Of a stretch of 34,972 nucleotides of DNA, positions 15,348-24,819 are shown one piece after another; within the stretch, counting starts at the first letter, position 1, and each line of letters opens with the position of its first letter. The stretch lies in NCBI GenBank assembly GCA_913057875.1, contig CAJXPI010000005.1:1-34972 (forward strand), given 5' to 3'. Made by a program: the position numbers and the translations under genes. The DNA comes from an uncultured Flavobacteriales bacterium. GTDB taxonomy: Bacteria; Bacteroidota; Bacteroidia; Flavobacteriales_G; Salibacteraceae. The notes beneath the pieces are model-generated. The model saw nothing but the letters and a program-made list of their open reading frames with translations, had not been told where the DNA came from and searched no databases.

Positions 15348-16442
15348 ATGAAAAAGGTAAGAATTAATGTAGGTAAAGTAGGTGTAGTCAAAAGAAATGG
15401 TGATTTCAATCGCATGCTTTCTGCAGGGTCTTACTGGATAGGTTGGAGGGAACAAATTTTCACCTACGAGATGTCTGCAGTATACAAAGCGAATATTGAT
15501 TTAAACATCATGTTGATGGATGAAAATGTGCGCAATAACATGGAAGTAATTGAGGTGAAAGATGATCAAATTGCCTTAAAATATGTGGCATCCAATTTAG
15601 AGGGTGTTTTAACCCCGGGCAGATATTTTATTTGGAAAGGGTACATGAATTTTAACTTTAAATTGGTCGATTTATCAAGTATTCATATTCCAGAAGATGT
15701 TTCTGTTACAACGTTAAATCAGCCAATGTTAAAAAGCCATGTCAGAAATTTTGACGTAAGCGCAAATGAAAAAGGCTTATTATTTGTGAACGGTGTTTTT
15801 CAAAAGGTATTGACCCAGGGAGTTTATTATTTCTGGAAAAATGCGGAAATCATTGAAGTCAAAAAGGTAGATCTTAGATTAATTCCATTAGAAATTTCAG
15901 GACAAGAAATCCTTACAAAAGATAAGGCTGCATTAAGGATAAATTTCTTTGTGCAGTTTCAAATTACGGATATCGAAAAAGCAATTGTGGATTCTAAGGA
16001 TTATGAAAAACAGTTGTACGTAAATGTGCAATTGGCATTGCGGGAGTTTGTAGGTGGTTTTACCTTGGATGAAATCTTAGATAAAAAAGAGCAAGTATCA
16101 AAATTTGTGATGGAATCTGTGAAAGAGTCCAATAAGAAAATTGGAGTGGAGATTTCTGCTGCGGGGATAAAAGACGTCATTTTACCTGGAGAGATTAAGG
16201 AGATTATGAATCAGGTTTTAGTAGCAACCAAAAAAGCGCAAGCAAACACCATTTCAAGAAGAGAGGAAACTGCGGCAACACGGAGTTTGTTGAATACTGC
16301 GAAATTGATGGAGGATAACGAAATGTTATTCAAGTTAAAAGAAATGGAGTACGTAGAACAAATTGCAGAAAAAGTGGGAGAGATTAGCCTTTCGGGTGGC
16401 GATCAAATGATGGGACAATTAACTAAGTTGTTTTCAAAATAA
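15348..16442 (+). CDS. slipin (SPFH/band-7) protein of an RtcB cluster
   Basis: 364 residues. Residues about 165-300 form an SPFH/band-7 domain (the VDLRL, TKDKAALRINFFVQFQI and YVNVQLALREFVG regions), followed by a helical tail. No transmembrane segment or signal peptide is present, so it is probably cytosolic or peripheral. The N-terminal half contains three related beta units (about 10-45, 72-110, 139-178), each with a pattern like 'G.F..vL.pG.Y..W'. Slipins are commonly neighbours of RtcB in bacterial RNA-repair loci; their role there is not settled. It is preceded by the tRNA-like RNAs and may be co-transcribed with them. Confidence 0.85.
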   Translation: MKKVRINVGKVGVVKRNGDFNRMLSAGSYWIGWREQIFTYEMSAVYKANIDLNIMLMDENVRNNMEVIEVKDDQIALKYVASNLEGVLTPGRYFIWKGYMNFNFKLVDLSSIHIPEDVSVTTLNQPMLKSHVRNFDVSANEKGLLFVNGVFQKVLTQGVYYFWKNAEIIEVKKVDLRLIPLEISGQEILTKDKAALRINFFVQFQITDIEKAIVDSKDYEKQLYVNVQLALREFVGGFTLDEILDKKEQVSKFVMESVKESNKKIGVEISAAGIKDVILPGEIKEIMNQVLVATKKAQANTISRREETAATRSLLNTAKLMEDNEMLFKLKEMEYVEQIAEKVGEISLSGGDQMMGQLTKLFSK

Positions 16443-16448
16443 ACCTTT

Positions 16449-16482
16449 GGGGAGTCGCTAAAGAAAAGCGGGGCGACTCCTC
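16449..16482 (+). terminator. hairpin after slipin, possible terminator or attenuator
   Basis: GGGGAGTCGC (16449-16458) pairs with GCGACTCCTC (16473-16482): 10 bp including one G-U. It lacks a clear U tract (CTATTAAAG follows), so termination may be partial. It separates slipin from the second copy of the operator. Confidence 0.5.
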
Positions 16483-16510
16483 TATTAAAGAAAAAAATGA
16501 ATATATTTTT

Positions 16511-16548
16511 ATTACGCAAAAAGACTGCGTAATGACTGGTCATATTTG
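16511..16548 (+). promoter_or_regulatory. inverted-repeat operator/promoter, copy 2 (rtcB side)
   Basis: Perfect 8-bp half-sites ATTACGCA (16511-16518) and TGCGTAAT (16526-16533) flank the spacer AAAAGAC. A TATTTG box ends at 16548, 17 nt after the core half-site, as in copy 1. The rtcB start codon follows 41 nt later. Conservation of core, spacer and distance, with divergent flanks, argues for one regulator at both sites. Confidence 0.7.
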
Positions 16549-16583
16549 TGTGTTGATCAAAATAAACAACACAATTAGAATAA

Positions 16584-18020
<1,437 letters not shown>

Positions 18021-18071
18021 GCTACGGGTTGAAAAGAGAGTGTTGAGTAAAATAGCACGTGTTTGGTGATG

Positions 18072-18104
18072 GGTTAGACGCTTTTGTAAGCGATCTAACC
18101 TTTT
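18072..18104 (+). terminator. intrinsic terminator after the first rtcB
   Basis: GGTTAGA and CGCTT (18072-18083) pair with AAGCG and TCTAACC (18088-18100) with one bulged A; the loop is TTGT and TTTT follows. It ends the first rtcB transcription unit. Confidence 0.8.
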
Positions 18105-18151
18105 GCTGTTTAATGCTTTACGGTGCCAAAGATAAATATTGGTAATTTTTC

Positions 18152-18183
18152 TTGTTTTATTAAGAAATGCATCACTAGATTTG
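18152..18183 (+). promoter_or_regulatory. consensus Bacteroidota promoter of a small transcript
   Basis: TTG at 18152-18154, 21-nt spacer, and TAGATTTG at 18176-18183, a perfect TAnnTTTG box at standard spacing. Predicted start near 18188-18190. An intrinsic terminator lies about 140 nt downstream. Confidence 0.65.
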
Positions 18184-18232
18184 CATCACACAATTACTCA
18201 TGTTTAATTTAAGTTTTACAGGAGGTCAAGTT

Positions 18233-18280
18233 ATGTTGGTTTTTACAAAAAATATCGCAAAAGAAATCGGGAACGTTTAG
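18233..18280 (+). CDS. possible 15-residue peptide with a strong Shine-Dalgarno
   Basis: The frame MLVFTKNIAKEIGNV starts 6 nt after AGGAGGT (18220-18226), which is a near-ideal Shine-Dalgarno sequence in a window where other genes lack one. The stop codon lies inside the 5' arm of the 8-bp hairpin, so ribosome position would influence that hairpin. A leader-peptide role is possible. The frame is too short to judge by composition. Confidence 0.35.
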   Translation: MLVFTKNIAKEIGNV

Positions 18281-18305
18281 GTCAAAATCTAAACGTATAG
18301 GTATT

Positions 18306-18331
18306 CCTGATTCAACCGATCAGGTTTTTTT
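18306..18331 (+). terminator. intrinsic terminator of the small transcript
   Basis: Stem CCTGAT (18306-18311) with ATCAGG (18319-18324), 7-nt loop, followed by seven T residues. Confidence 0.8.
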
Positions 18332-18449
18332 ATGCCTAATCGAATCCTAATTATCATTTATTACATTTTTTAATACCGTTTATCGGTAGCAACCTTGCTG
18401 GGTGTTTTGCGGCTAAACTGCAAAAGCCGAGCTATTAACTTGTATTGCC

Positions 18450-19859
18450 ATGGGCTCTATAAAACTAAAGGCCAAAGATCTTAAAAACATCAACTTTCCT
18501 ACAAATAAGGCTAGAAGCCTAGCGTTAGGAATCTTTAATGAGAAACATTTTAAACATCAAACAAAAGAAGAAAAACTAAAAAATATACAGCAAATATTAG
18601 CGTGTCCAGAAGACTATTCGAAGGATTTAGTTCTGGAAAAACTAGTTCATGAATTAACAGAGAAACCTCCAAAGACTACCTTTAAATCGTATGAGCTAGC
18701 CAAAGACCCACAACATTATCAAGTTTTCGGTAAACCATTTATTACCGATAATACCATGAGGCAAATGGATGTGGCTATGCAGCTTCCAGTAGCCGAAAAA
18801 GGGGCCTTGATGCCCGATGCTCATTTAGGTTATGGGCTACCTGTGGGGGGAGTTTTAGCTACTAAAAATGAGGTGATTCCCTATGGTATTGGATTGGATA
18901 TTGGTTGCAGAATGGCGCTTTCCATATTTCCGGTAAGTTCAAGCTACATAGACAGATATGGGTTTCAATTAAAACGATCACTTCAGGAGCAAACCCATTT
19001 CGGAATTGGGAAGTTGCAAAACACCTATGAGGAACACGAGATATTAGATCATTCCCTTTTTGGAGAGATCGATTTACTGCGAGAGTATCACGGTAAAGCG
19101 AAAGGTCAAATTGGAACCTCAGGTTCGGGTAATCACTTTGCGGAATTTGGAAAAGTAGTATTGTCAGCAAGTAATTCATTAGGAATGGAAGTTGGCGAAT
19201 ACATGGGGTTGTTAACGCATTCGGGTTCTAGAGGACTTGGGGCAGCTATTGCCAATTACTATATGCGTGTAGCCATTGATACGTGTAAATTACCTCGAGG
19301 AGCCAAACATTTAGCATGGTTAGATTTAAATACAGAAGCCGGTCAAGAGTACTGGATGGCTATGAATTTGGCGGGCGATTATGCCCGAGCATGTCACGAT
19401 GTAATTCATCGTAAAATAAGTCTTGACTTAGGGTTGAAAGCTGTTACTAAGATTGAAAACCATCACAATTTCGCATGGAAAGAAATCCAAGAAAACGGAG
19501 AGCAATTAGTAGTTCATCGAAAGGGCGCAACGCCTGCTGCTAAAGGCCAATTAGGTATTATTCCTGGAACTATGAAAGACCCTGGATTCATTGTTTCTGG
19601 CTTAGGAAATAGCCACGCTTTGAACTCGGCATCTCACGGAGCAGGAAGAAAAGTAAGTCGTGGTCAAGCCAAAAGTTCATGGACCAAAAGTGAAATGAAT
19701 AAAACGCTAAAAGCTAATAATATCACCCTCATTGGGGGTGGTGTAGATGAATCTCCTTTGGCATATAAGCCCATAACAGAAGTGATGAATAGTCAGAAAA
19801 AACTAGTTCAAATTGAGGGAGAATTTCATCCTCAAATTGTGCGAATGGATAAAGCATAA
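18450..19859 (+). CDS. rtcB2: RtcB2-type RNA ligase of the PrfH pair
   Basis: 469 residues with canonical RtcB motifs: MPDAHLGYGLPVGGV, LDIGC with Asp150 and Cys153, GNHF with His229, HSGSRG with His257, the ENHHN motif, and the guanylylation site His396 in SHGAGR. It is 5 nt upstream of prfH, the conserved rtcB2-prfH arrangement. In characterised systems this pair rescues and re-ligates ribosomes whose 16S rRNA decoding centre has been cut. It differs strongly from the first RtcB in this window in its metal-site motifs, suggesting a different substrate. Confidence 0.93.
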   Translation: MGSIKLKAKDLKNINFPTNKARSLALGIFNEKHFKHQTKEEKLKNIQQILACPEDYSKDLVLEKLVHELTEKPPKTTFKSYELAKDPQHYQVFGKPFITDNTMRQMDVAMQLPVAEKGALMPDAHLGYGLPVGGVLATKNEVIPYGIGLDIGCRMALSIFPVSSSYIDRYGFQLKRSLQEQTHFGIGKLQNTYEEHEILDHSLFGEIDLLREYHGKAKGQIGTSGSGNHFAEFGKVVLSASNSLGMEVGEYMGLLTHSGSRGLGAAIANYYMRVAIDTCKLPRGAKHLAWLDLNTEAGQEYWMAMNLAGDYARACHDVIHRKISLDLGLKAVTKIENHHNFAWKEIQENGEQLVVHRKGATPAAKGQLGIIPGTMKDPGFIVSGLGNSHALNSASHGAGRKVSRGQAKSSWTKSEMNKTLKANNITLIGGGVDESPLAYKPITEVMNSQKKLVQIEGEFHPQIVRMDKA

Positions 19860-19864
19860 GAAAA

Positions 19865-20587
19865 ATGAAAAGGATAATACAAATAACCTCGGGTAGAGGT
19901 CCAGCTGAATGTGGCTGGGTAGTGGCACAGGTTTTAAAGTTGTTTTTAGCCGAGTTAAAAAACACACGCATAGCGGTGGTTCTGCTGCATAAAGAAGATG
20001 GGGCAATTGCAAATACGGTAGATTCGGTCACTTTGCAAGTAAGTGGGTCAGATGAAAATCTAAATGAGTTTTTGAAAAATTGGGTCGGTACCATTCAATG
20101 GGTGGGTTCCAGTAAATTTAGAAAGAATCATAAAAGGAAAAACTGGTTTATTGGAGTTAATGCCATTGAATTAGAATCAGGCCGGTTTTCTGTTGAGTCT
20201 AGCGACATCCGTTATCAAGCAACTAGGGCAGGAGGTCCTGGAGGGCAACATGTAAATAAGGTTAGTACAGCAATAAGAGCTACACATATTCCAACGGGCA
20301 TACAGGTTTTAGCCTCAAATCATCGTTCGCAAATGCAAAATAAAAAAGATGCAAAAGAGCGTTTAATTGCCTTGCTTGAAGTAAGAAGATTGGAAGATCA
20401 AAAGCTTTCGGTCAAGTCTAATTGGCAAAATCACAATACTCTCGAACGAGGAAATCCAGTACGGATATTTAAAGGAACCGATTTTAAATCTGAGTATGTT
20501 TCAAAGTCGCATAAGTCAAATAGGCAAAAGCAAAAAAATCAACTCAGAAAAATAGATTTAAACGAAAAATTATGGCTATTTCATTAG
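19865..20587 (+). CDS. prfH: peptide chain release factor H (PrfH)
   Basis: 240 residues. A class-I-release-factor-like peptidyl-hydrolase domain carries the GGQ motif (RAGGPGGQHVNK; Gly126, Gly127, Gln128), a conserved basic C-terminal segment (SHKSNRQKQKNQLRK), and a short N-terminal domain that starts QITSGRGPAEC. There is no stop-codon-recognition domain of RF1/RF2. As known for the family, PrfH hydrolyses peptidyl-tRNA on ribosomes damaged at the decoding site, so that RtcB2 can repair the rRNA. The copy is full length, unlike the truncated E. coli K-12 gene. Confidence 0.95.
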   Translation: MKRIIQITSGRGPAECGWVVAQVLKLFLAELKNTRIAVVLLHKEDGAIANTVDSVTLQVSGSDENLNEFLKNWVGTIQWVGSSKFRKNHKRKNWFIGVNAIELESGRFSVESSDIRYQATRAGGPGGQHVNKVSTAIRATHIPTGIQVLASNHRSQMQNKKDAKERLIALLEVRRLEDQKLSVKSNWQNHNTLERGNPVRIFKGTDFKSEYVSKSHKSNRQKQKNQLRKIDLNEKLWLFH

Positions 20588-21078
20588 CAGATCAATACTA
20601 TATAAAAGCTTTAGATGATTATCCATACAATATGGAGCAGGCTTTAGAAAATATCAACTATGCGTTGAGTTATGACGATGAACATGCAGGAGCTCTCTTT
20701 TTAATGGGGAGTTTTTGTATGGATTTGTTGAACGAATACGAACAAGCAGAAACTTATTTTTTGCGTGCCATGGCGGTACAGTCGGATATGTTGAAATTAA
20801 ATTTCAAATATGCTGAATTGCTATTAGTCTTTAAGGAATATGATAAGTTGGCCAACTTAATTGCCCACACTAAAACCATTAGAGGGTGCGATAAGGGCAA
20901 TATTTTTTTGTTAGAGGGTTTTATGCATGAGCAAAAAGGAGATCTTGAATTGGCGGAAGAATCCTTTCATAATGCCGCTTTAAATGGATTTAACTCAGAC
21001 TTTATTGAGTTTGCGGAAACGGCTAAAAATCGGGTTTTGGCCAAAATTGAAAAATTAAAAAAGGTGATATGGAGTTAA
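20572..21078 (+). CDS. TPR-like helical protein coupled to prfH
   Basis: 168 residues forming about three or four helix-turn-helix repeats of TPR type, such as ALFLMGSFCMDLLNEYEQAETYFLRA and the later LLEGFMHEQKGDLELAEESFHNAA segment (residues about 42-145). No signal peptide or membrane segment. Its start overlaps the end of prfH by 16 nt in another frame, implying coupled translation. A scaffold or adaptor in the ribosome-repair unit is a reasonable inference; I know of no assigned function. Confidence 0.75.
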   Translation: MAISLADQYYIKALDDYPYNMEQALENINYALSYDDEHAGALFLMGSFCMDLLNEYEQAETYFLRAMAVQSDMLKLNFKYAELLLVFKEYDKLANLIAHTKTIRGCDKGNIFLLEGFMHEQKGDLELAEESFHNAALNGFNSDFIEFAETAKNRVLAKIEKLKKVIWS

Positions 21079-21178
21079 AAAAAAGAGGGTGGGGTTGTGG
21101 AAAAGTCTAGGATGAAAAGCAATAAAAATTGGTTTTATTGAGTTAATATAGTAGCATTCATTAAAATCCTTTACTCCT

Positions 21179-24049
21179 ATGAGATTAGTCTACCAGATTC
21201 CCCTTCTTTTATGCAGTGTTTTATTTACCCAAATTAGTATAGCTCAAACCAGCTTTATGCTCAAGGGAGATAGCTTAATAGTATCTGATATCCCGCTAGA
21301 CGAGGTAACGGAGCTGAATTTAAATAATCTTGGGTTAGAACAACTACCTATAAATATCTCAACGTATACTCAATTGCGCTCTTTGTCACTTCAAAATAAT
21401 CAGTTAAAATCACTCAACGGGTTGGGACTCTTATTGTATTTAGAAGAACTGGATATCAGTAAGAATCCCACCTTACTTGGTAGGATTGCAGCGCAAGAGA
21501 TAGGAAAGCTCCAATCTTTAAAATATTTAGATGTTAGTCATTGCAATTGGGGATATATACCTTCTGATTTGTTTCAACTGGTTGAGTTGAAACACCTAGA
21601 TGTAAGTGATAATAAGGTTTTTGTATTACCTGTTGAAATCAAAAAACTTTCAAATTTGACTTGGTTAGACGTTCATGGAAATGGAATTCAGTTCGTAAAA
21701 CCAGGATTAAAAAATCTAAGTAATTTAAGCTACTTAAATTTGGAGGGAAATGCGATTTCTAATTCTCAACTTACTCTTCAACAGCTGTCGGTAATTAAAG
21801 CCTTAGATCACTTGAAAATAGACGGAATGGCTTTTGAAGCCGTACCCGAATTATCTATGGCACACGTGAAAAAGCTTTGTGTCTCCAATTTGACTTATGA
21901 CAACGCTAATTGGATGATTCAAGTATTTTCAGGGGTAGAATCATTACAGCTTGAGGCCAGTGAAAAGGGTGATAGATCAGCATTTTATACAGAATTAGCA
22001 CAACTGGAGAGTTTAAAAAGTTTGCAAATCGAGGACGATGAGATGGTGGTAATTCCTTTGAGTTTAGGAAGAATTACAACCCTACAATCGTTAAGCGTCT
22101 CAGGTTTTCAAATCACATCATTTGAAGAGGGGAGCTTTAGATTTGATCACCTTTCGTATTTTGGTTTGAGCAATTCTTTTGCCATTAATCAAAAAGCTTT
22201 ATATGCTAGTTTAAAGCATTTCGAAAAGCTAGAATCCGTCATGTTTAAATCCTGTGGAATCCTAGAGATAGATGAAGACGTAACGTTGCTCCAGCAATTG
22301 AAGGAACTTGATTTTTCACAAAACGAACTAACTCGTTTGCCTAATTATTTAGATGAATTAAAAACTTTAAATAAAATATCAGTCTCTGGTAATGAAGTGG
22401 TTTTAGAGGATGTAAATGCATTACAGAAAGCAAAGCCCAATTTGAATATTGCCTACGACAAAACCATAAATAAAATAGACCTTGTTGTTCAGCCTCCACT
22501 AGAAGACTTTGATGTGCCATTTGAAATCTTCAATGTGTACGCGCAAACGGGACAAACCTTTTTCGCCAATACAGGATCACGTGTTCGCATTCCTGCCAAT
22601 GCGTTTTTATATGCCGATGGCTCAGTAGTTACCGGAAGGATAGATGTGAATTACCGTGAATTTAATGATCCGCTAGATATGGCATTTGCTGGAATACCTA
22701 TGACGTTTACCGAAGACGGAGTAGATAAGTATTTCTCTTCGGCAGGAATGCTTCAGTTTGAGGCCTCTCAAAACGGAGAAAAATTATTCGCAAATCCAGA
22801 AGCGCCTGTTGAAGTGGATTTAGTTAGCCCAAACCGGGATCCGGAAATGGATTTGTTTTTCTTAGACGCAGAGGAGCAGGGCTGGGTAAATATTGGAAAG
22901 GATAGCATTTCTCCTTCATTAGATACCGTCTCTAGCCTGGAATTACTTTCTGAAAATGATTTAATGGAGCGTCCAATTCCTCCTTCATTTCCTTATCAAA
23001 GGGCAGGAGTTAATATACGTATGAAAAGCGATAAGAAGAACAGTATTTATGAAGTGCTACTAGAATCTGCCCAATCTTGGGGGCGTTCTGATAAAGGTAT
23101 TGAATTGCAGAGATTTACTGAGCTGGAAGCGTATGAAAAAGGAAAGTGGATTATTGACGGTTCTAAAAAAGAGCGAAAAATGTGGGCTAAACGTTTAGAT
23201 TCTATCCAAGAGGGAATTAATAAATACAATCTATTAAATCGCGGAAGGTTTAGTTTGGCACAGACCGATAACTTAGCTTCTTCTCCAGACAGTGCAAGGA
23301 TTACCACCACCGCTAGCAATCTGTTATTGGAGGATGTATGGGTGGAGCCGAATCCAAAAAAAGATAATTTTTCTTTGTGCTTAGATTTATCCGGTGAAAT
23401 CGTAAAAATTCCATTAATTCCTAAGCGAAATTACGGACAAGCTCCTTCTGCTCAAAAAAGAATGGCAAGGGTGTATATACCTTATGCCAAAGCGTTAAAA
23501 CAACGAAGAGAAGATTGGCAAAAGATTGAGGTTAAAGCACAAAATTACTCCGATACCTATGAAGAGCTAATGGATGAGTATACGCAGCAAATAAATACTT
23601 ACCAAAAGCAAATTGAGAGGTTGAATGCGGGAGAATTGGCACAGATTAACGAGCAAACCGCCAGTTATTCTAATGTTACACGGTCATTCTCTTTAAGTGG
23701 ATTTGGTTTTTATAATTGTGATAGAATTTACATAATCCAAAACCAAGAAAAACTATTAGCCAAATTGAGGAATGAAAATGAAAAAATTATTTCTGCAAAC
23801 AATTTTATAATACTGGATAATACTTTGAATACGGTTTTCACCTATGCTACCCAGGCTAAAGTGCGATACAACCGTGAAAGTGAAAATGACTTGCTTATTT
23901 TCATGAGAGGTGAAAAAGTAGCTGTATTTACTGGCGCTTACCAAGGGGCTTTTGTAGATAAAAGAAACGAATCTATGTATTTGATAACTTACGATTTAAG
24001 TAAAATGAGTTTAGCTGAATTTAAGCAACAAACGGGGTTGTTATGGTAA
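21179..24049 (+). CDS. large exported leucine-rich-repeat protein
   Basis: 956 residues. Signal peptide about 1-22 (ending IAQ). Residues about 45-425 hold a run of bacterial LRRs of the type LKYLDVSHCNWGYIPSDLF. Residues about 450-590 form a beta-rich domain common in Bacteroidota surface proteins (VRIPANAFLYADGSVVTG, then GIPMTF). Two long charged helices likely to coil lie near 740-830, and a C-terminal beta region follows. It overlaps the next gene by 7 nt. Probable envelope protein for protein-protein contacts. There is no T9SS sorting domain. Confidence 0.85.
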   Translation: MRLVYQIPLLLCSVLFTQISIAQTSFMLKGDSLIVSDIPLDEVTELNLNNLGLEQLPINISTYTQLRSLSLQNNQLKSLNGLGLLLYLEELDISKNPTLLGRIAAQEIGKLQSLKYLDVSHCNWGYIPSDLFQLVELKHLDVSDNKVFVLPVEIKKLSNLTWLDVHGNGIQFVKPGLKNLSNLSYLNLEGNAISNSQLTLQQLSVIKALDHLKIDGMAFEAVPELSMAHVKKLCVSNLTYDNANWMIQVFSGVESLQLEASEKGDRSAFYTELAQLESLKSLQIEDDEMVVIPLSLGRITTLQSLSVSGFQITSFEEGSFRFDHLSYFGLSNSFAINQKALYASLKHFEKLESVMFKSCGILEIDEDVTLLQQLKELDFSQNELTRLPNYLDELKTLNKISVSGNEVVLEDVNALQKAKPNLNIAYDKTINKIDLVVQPPLEDFDVPFEIFNVYAQTGQTFFANTGSRVRIPANAFLYADGSVVTGRIDVNYREFNDPLDMAFAGIPMTFTEDGVDKYFSSAGMLQFEASQNGEKLFANPEAPVEVDLVSPNRDPEMDLFFLDAEEQGWVNIGKDSISPSLDTVSSLELLSENDLMERPIPPSFPYQRAGVNIRMKSDKKNSIYEVLLESAQSWGRSDKGIELQRFTELEAYEKGKWIIDGSKKERKMWAKRLDSIQEGINKYNLLNRGRFSLAQTDNLASSPDSARITTTASNLLLEDVWVEPNPKKDNFSLCLDLSGEIVKIPLIPKRNYGQAPSAQKRMARVYIPYAKALKQRREDWQKIEVKAQNYSDTYEELMDEYTQQINTYQKQIERLNAGELAQINEQTASYSNVTRSFSLSGFGFYNCDRIYIIQNQEKLLAKLRNENEKIISANNFIILDNTLNTVFTYATQAKVRYNRESENDLLIFMRGEKVAVFTGAYQGAFVDKRNESMYLITYDLSKMSLAEFKQQTGLLW

Positions 24050-24813
24050 ACTGGAAATTTCCATTCAGTATTCTTTGTATTCTCTTGCTAGTCTCCATTA
24101 CTGGAATAGGTCAAAAAAAGTTCATCCAATCATTTGATCCTCAGGGGGCGTATCAGAACAAGTATTTAAATGCGGAAGGAGATGGTTTTGAATTTGAATC
24201 TAACCAATTAAAAGAAAAAGTAGATATCACAACTTTTAACGCGGAACTAATTGAGGCAGCCGTTTTGGGGCGTCTTAATGTATGGAGGAGTAAATCTAAT
24301 AGAGGGGTTTTAGTTTGTAAACCATCCTTGCAATCTATTTCACAGGGATACGTTTCCAGGTATGGTAAAACTCGTTTTGAAAACTCAGCTGTCGCAAGTC
24401 AAAAAATGAAGTTGTTTCTAAAAAAGGTTCCCAAGTACATGGAGCTTGATTTTACATATTTAGAAGGAGCTGTAGGATTGGTCGAAGTGGTTGAAAATAA
24501 TAGGCGGGATTATTTTTATTCTACCTATTACCAAGGTTCGGAAGTGAATTTGTATGCAGGAACGAAATCAAGAGTAGATTCTTTACATCCTGCTATTCCG
24601 CTGCATTTAAAAACGTACGACCAATTAGTTAACGAAATAATGAAGCTGCTAACACGGGGGAGGTATGCTAGATATACCAAATCTAAGGCTTACGATTTGG
24701 TTGGAGTCTCTGTTCGTGTTGCTTCATTTAGTACCAAACGAATCAATCAGGTGAAATTTATACTGTTGATAGGAGGTTACAGAAATAAGTATATTTTACC
24801 GGAAGAGGAATGA
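24043..24813 (+). CDS. exported hypothetical protein linked to the LRR gene
   Basis: 256 residues. A signal peptide or N-terminal hydrophobic segment (about 1-22) is followed by a polar mixed alpha/beta body with no motif I recognise. Its ATG lies within the end of the LRR gene (7-nt overlap, different frame), so the two are probably made together and may interact. It converges on the NrtR gene with a 6-nt gap. Confidence 0.7.
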   Translation: MVNWKFPFSILCILLLVSITGIGQKKFIQSFDPQGAYQNKYLNAEGDGFEFESNQLKEKVDITTFNAELIEAAVLGRLNVWRSKSNRGVLVCKPSLQSISQGYVSRYGKTRFENSAVASQKMKLFLKKVPKYMELDFTYLEGAVGLVEVVENNRRDYFYSTYYQGSEVNLYAGTKSRVDSLHPAIPLHLKTYDQLVNEIMKLLTRGRYARYTKSKAYDLVGVSVRVASFSTKRINQVKFILLIGGYRNKYILPEEE

Positions 24814-24819
24814 GCATGT

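Larger units (their letters stand above)
18188..18331 (+). ncRNA. candidate ~140-nt small RNA or leader between rtcB genes
   Basis: This interval is bounded by a consensus promoter and an intrinsic terminator (stem CCTGAT/ATCAGG 18306-18324, T7 18325-18331). Inside are a perfect 8-bp hairpin (ACGTTTAG 18273-18280 with CTAAACGT 18289-18296) and a short frame with a strong ribosome-binding site. It could be a free sRNA, a peptide mRNA, or an attenuator leader for the second rtcB. I do not recognise an RNA family. Confidence 0.5.
18021..18449 (+). other. 429-bp intergenic region between the two rtcB genes
   Basis: Contains, in order: the first rtcB terminator, a consensus promoter, a short terminated transcript with a 15-codon frame, a TACCG/CGGTA hairpin (18374-18388), and an inverted repeat TTTTGC / GCAAAA with a 9-nt spacer (18405-18425) about 25 bp before the second rtcB. 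The island's AAAAGAC-type operator is not found here. Confidence 0.6.

Noticed and set aside
18220-18280. CsrA-like peptide or CsrA binding site (MLVFTK start, ACAGGAGG)
   Set aside because: Only 15 residues match loosely, the RNA motif is not exact, and AGGAGGT is adequately explained as a Shine-Dalgarno site.
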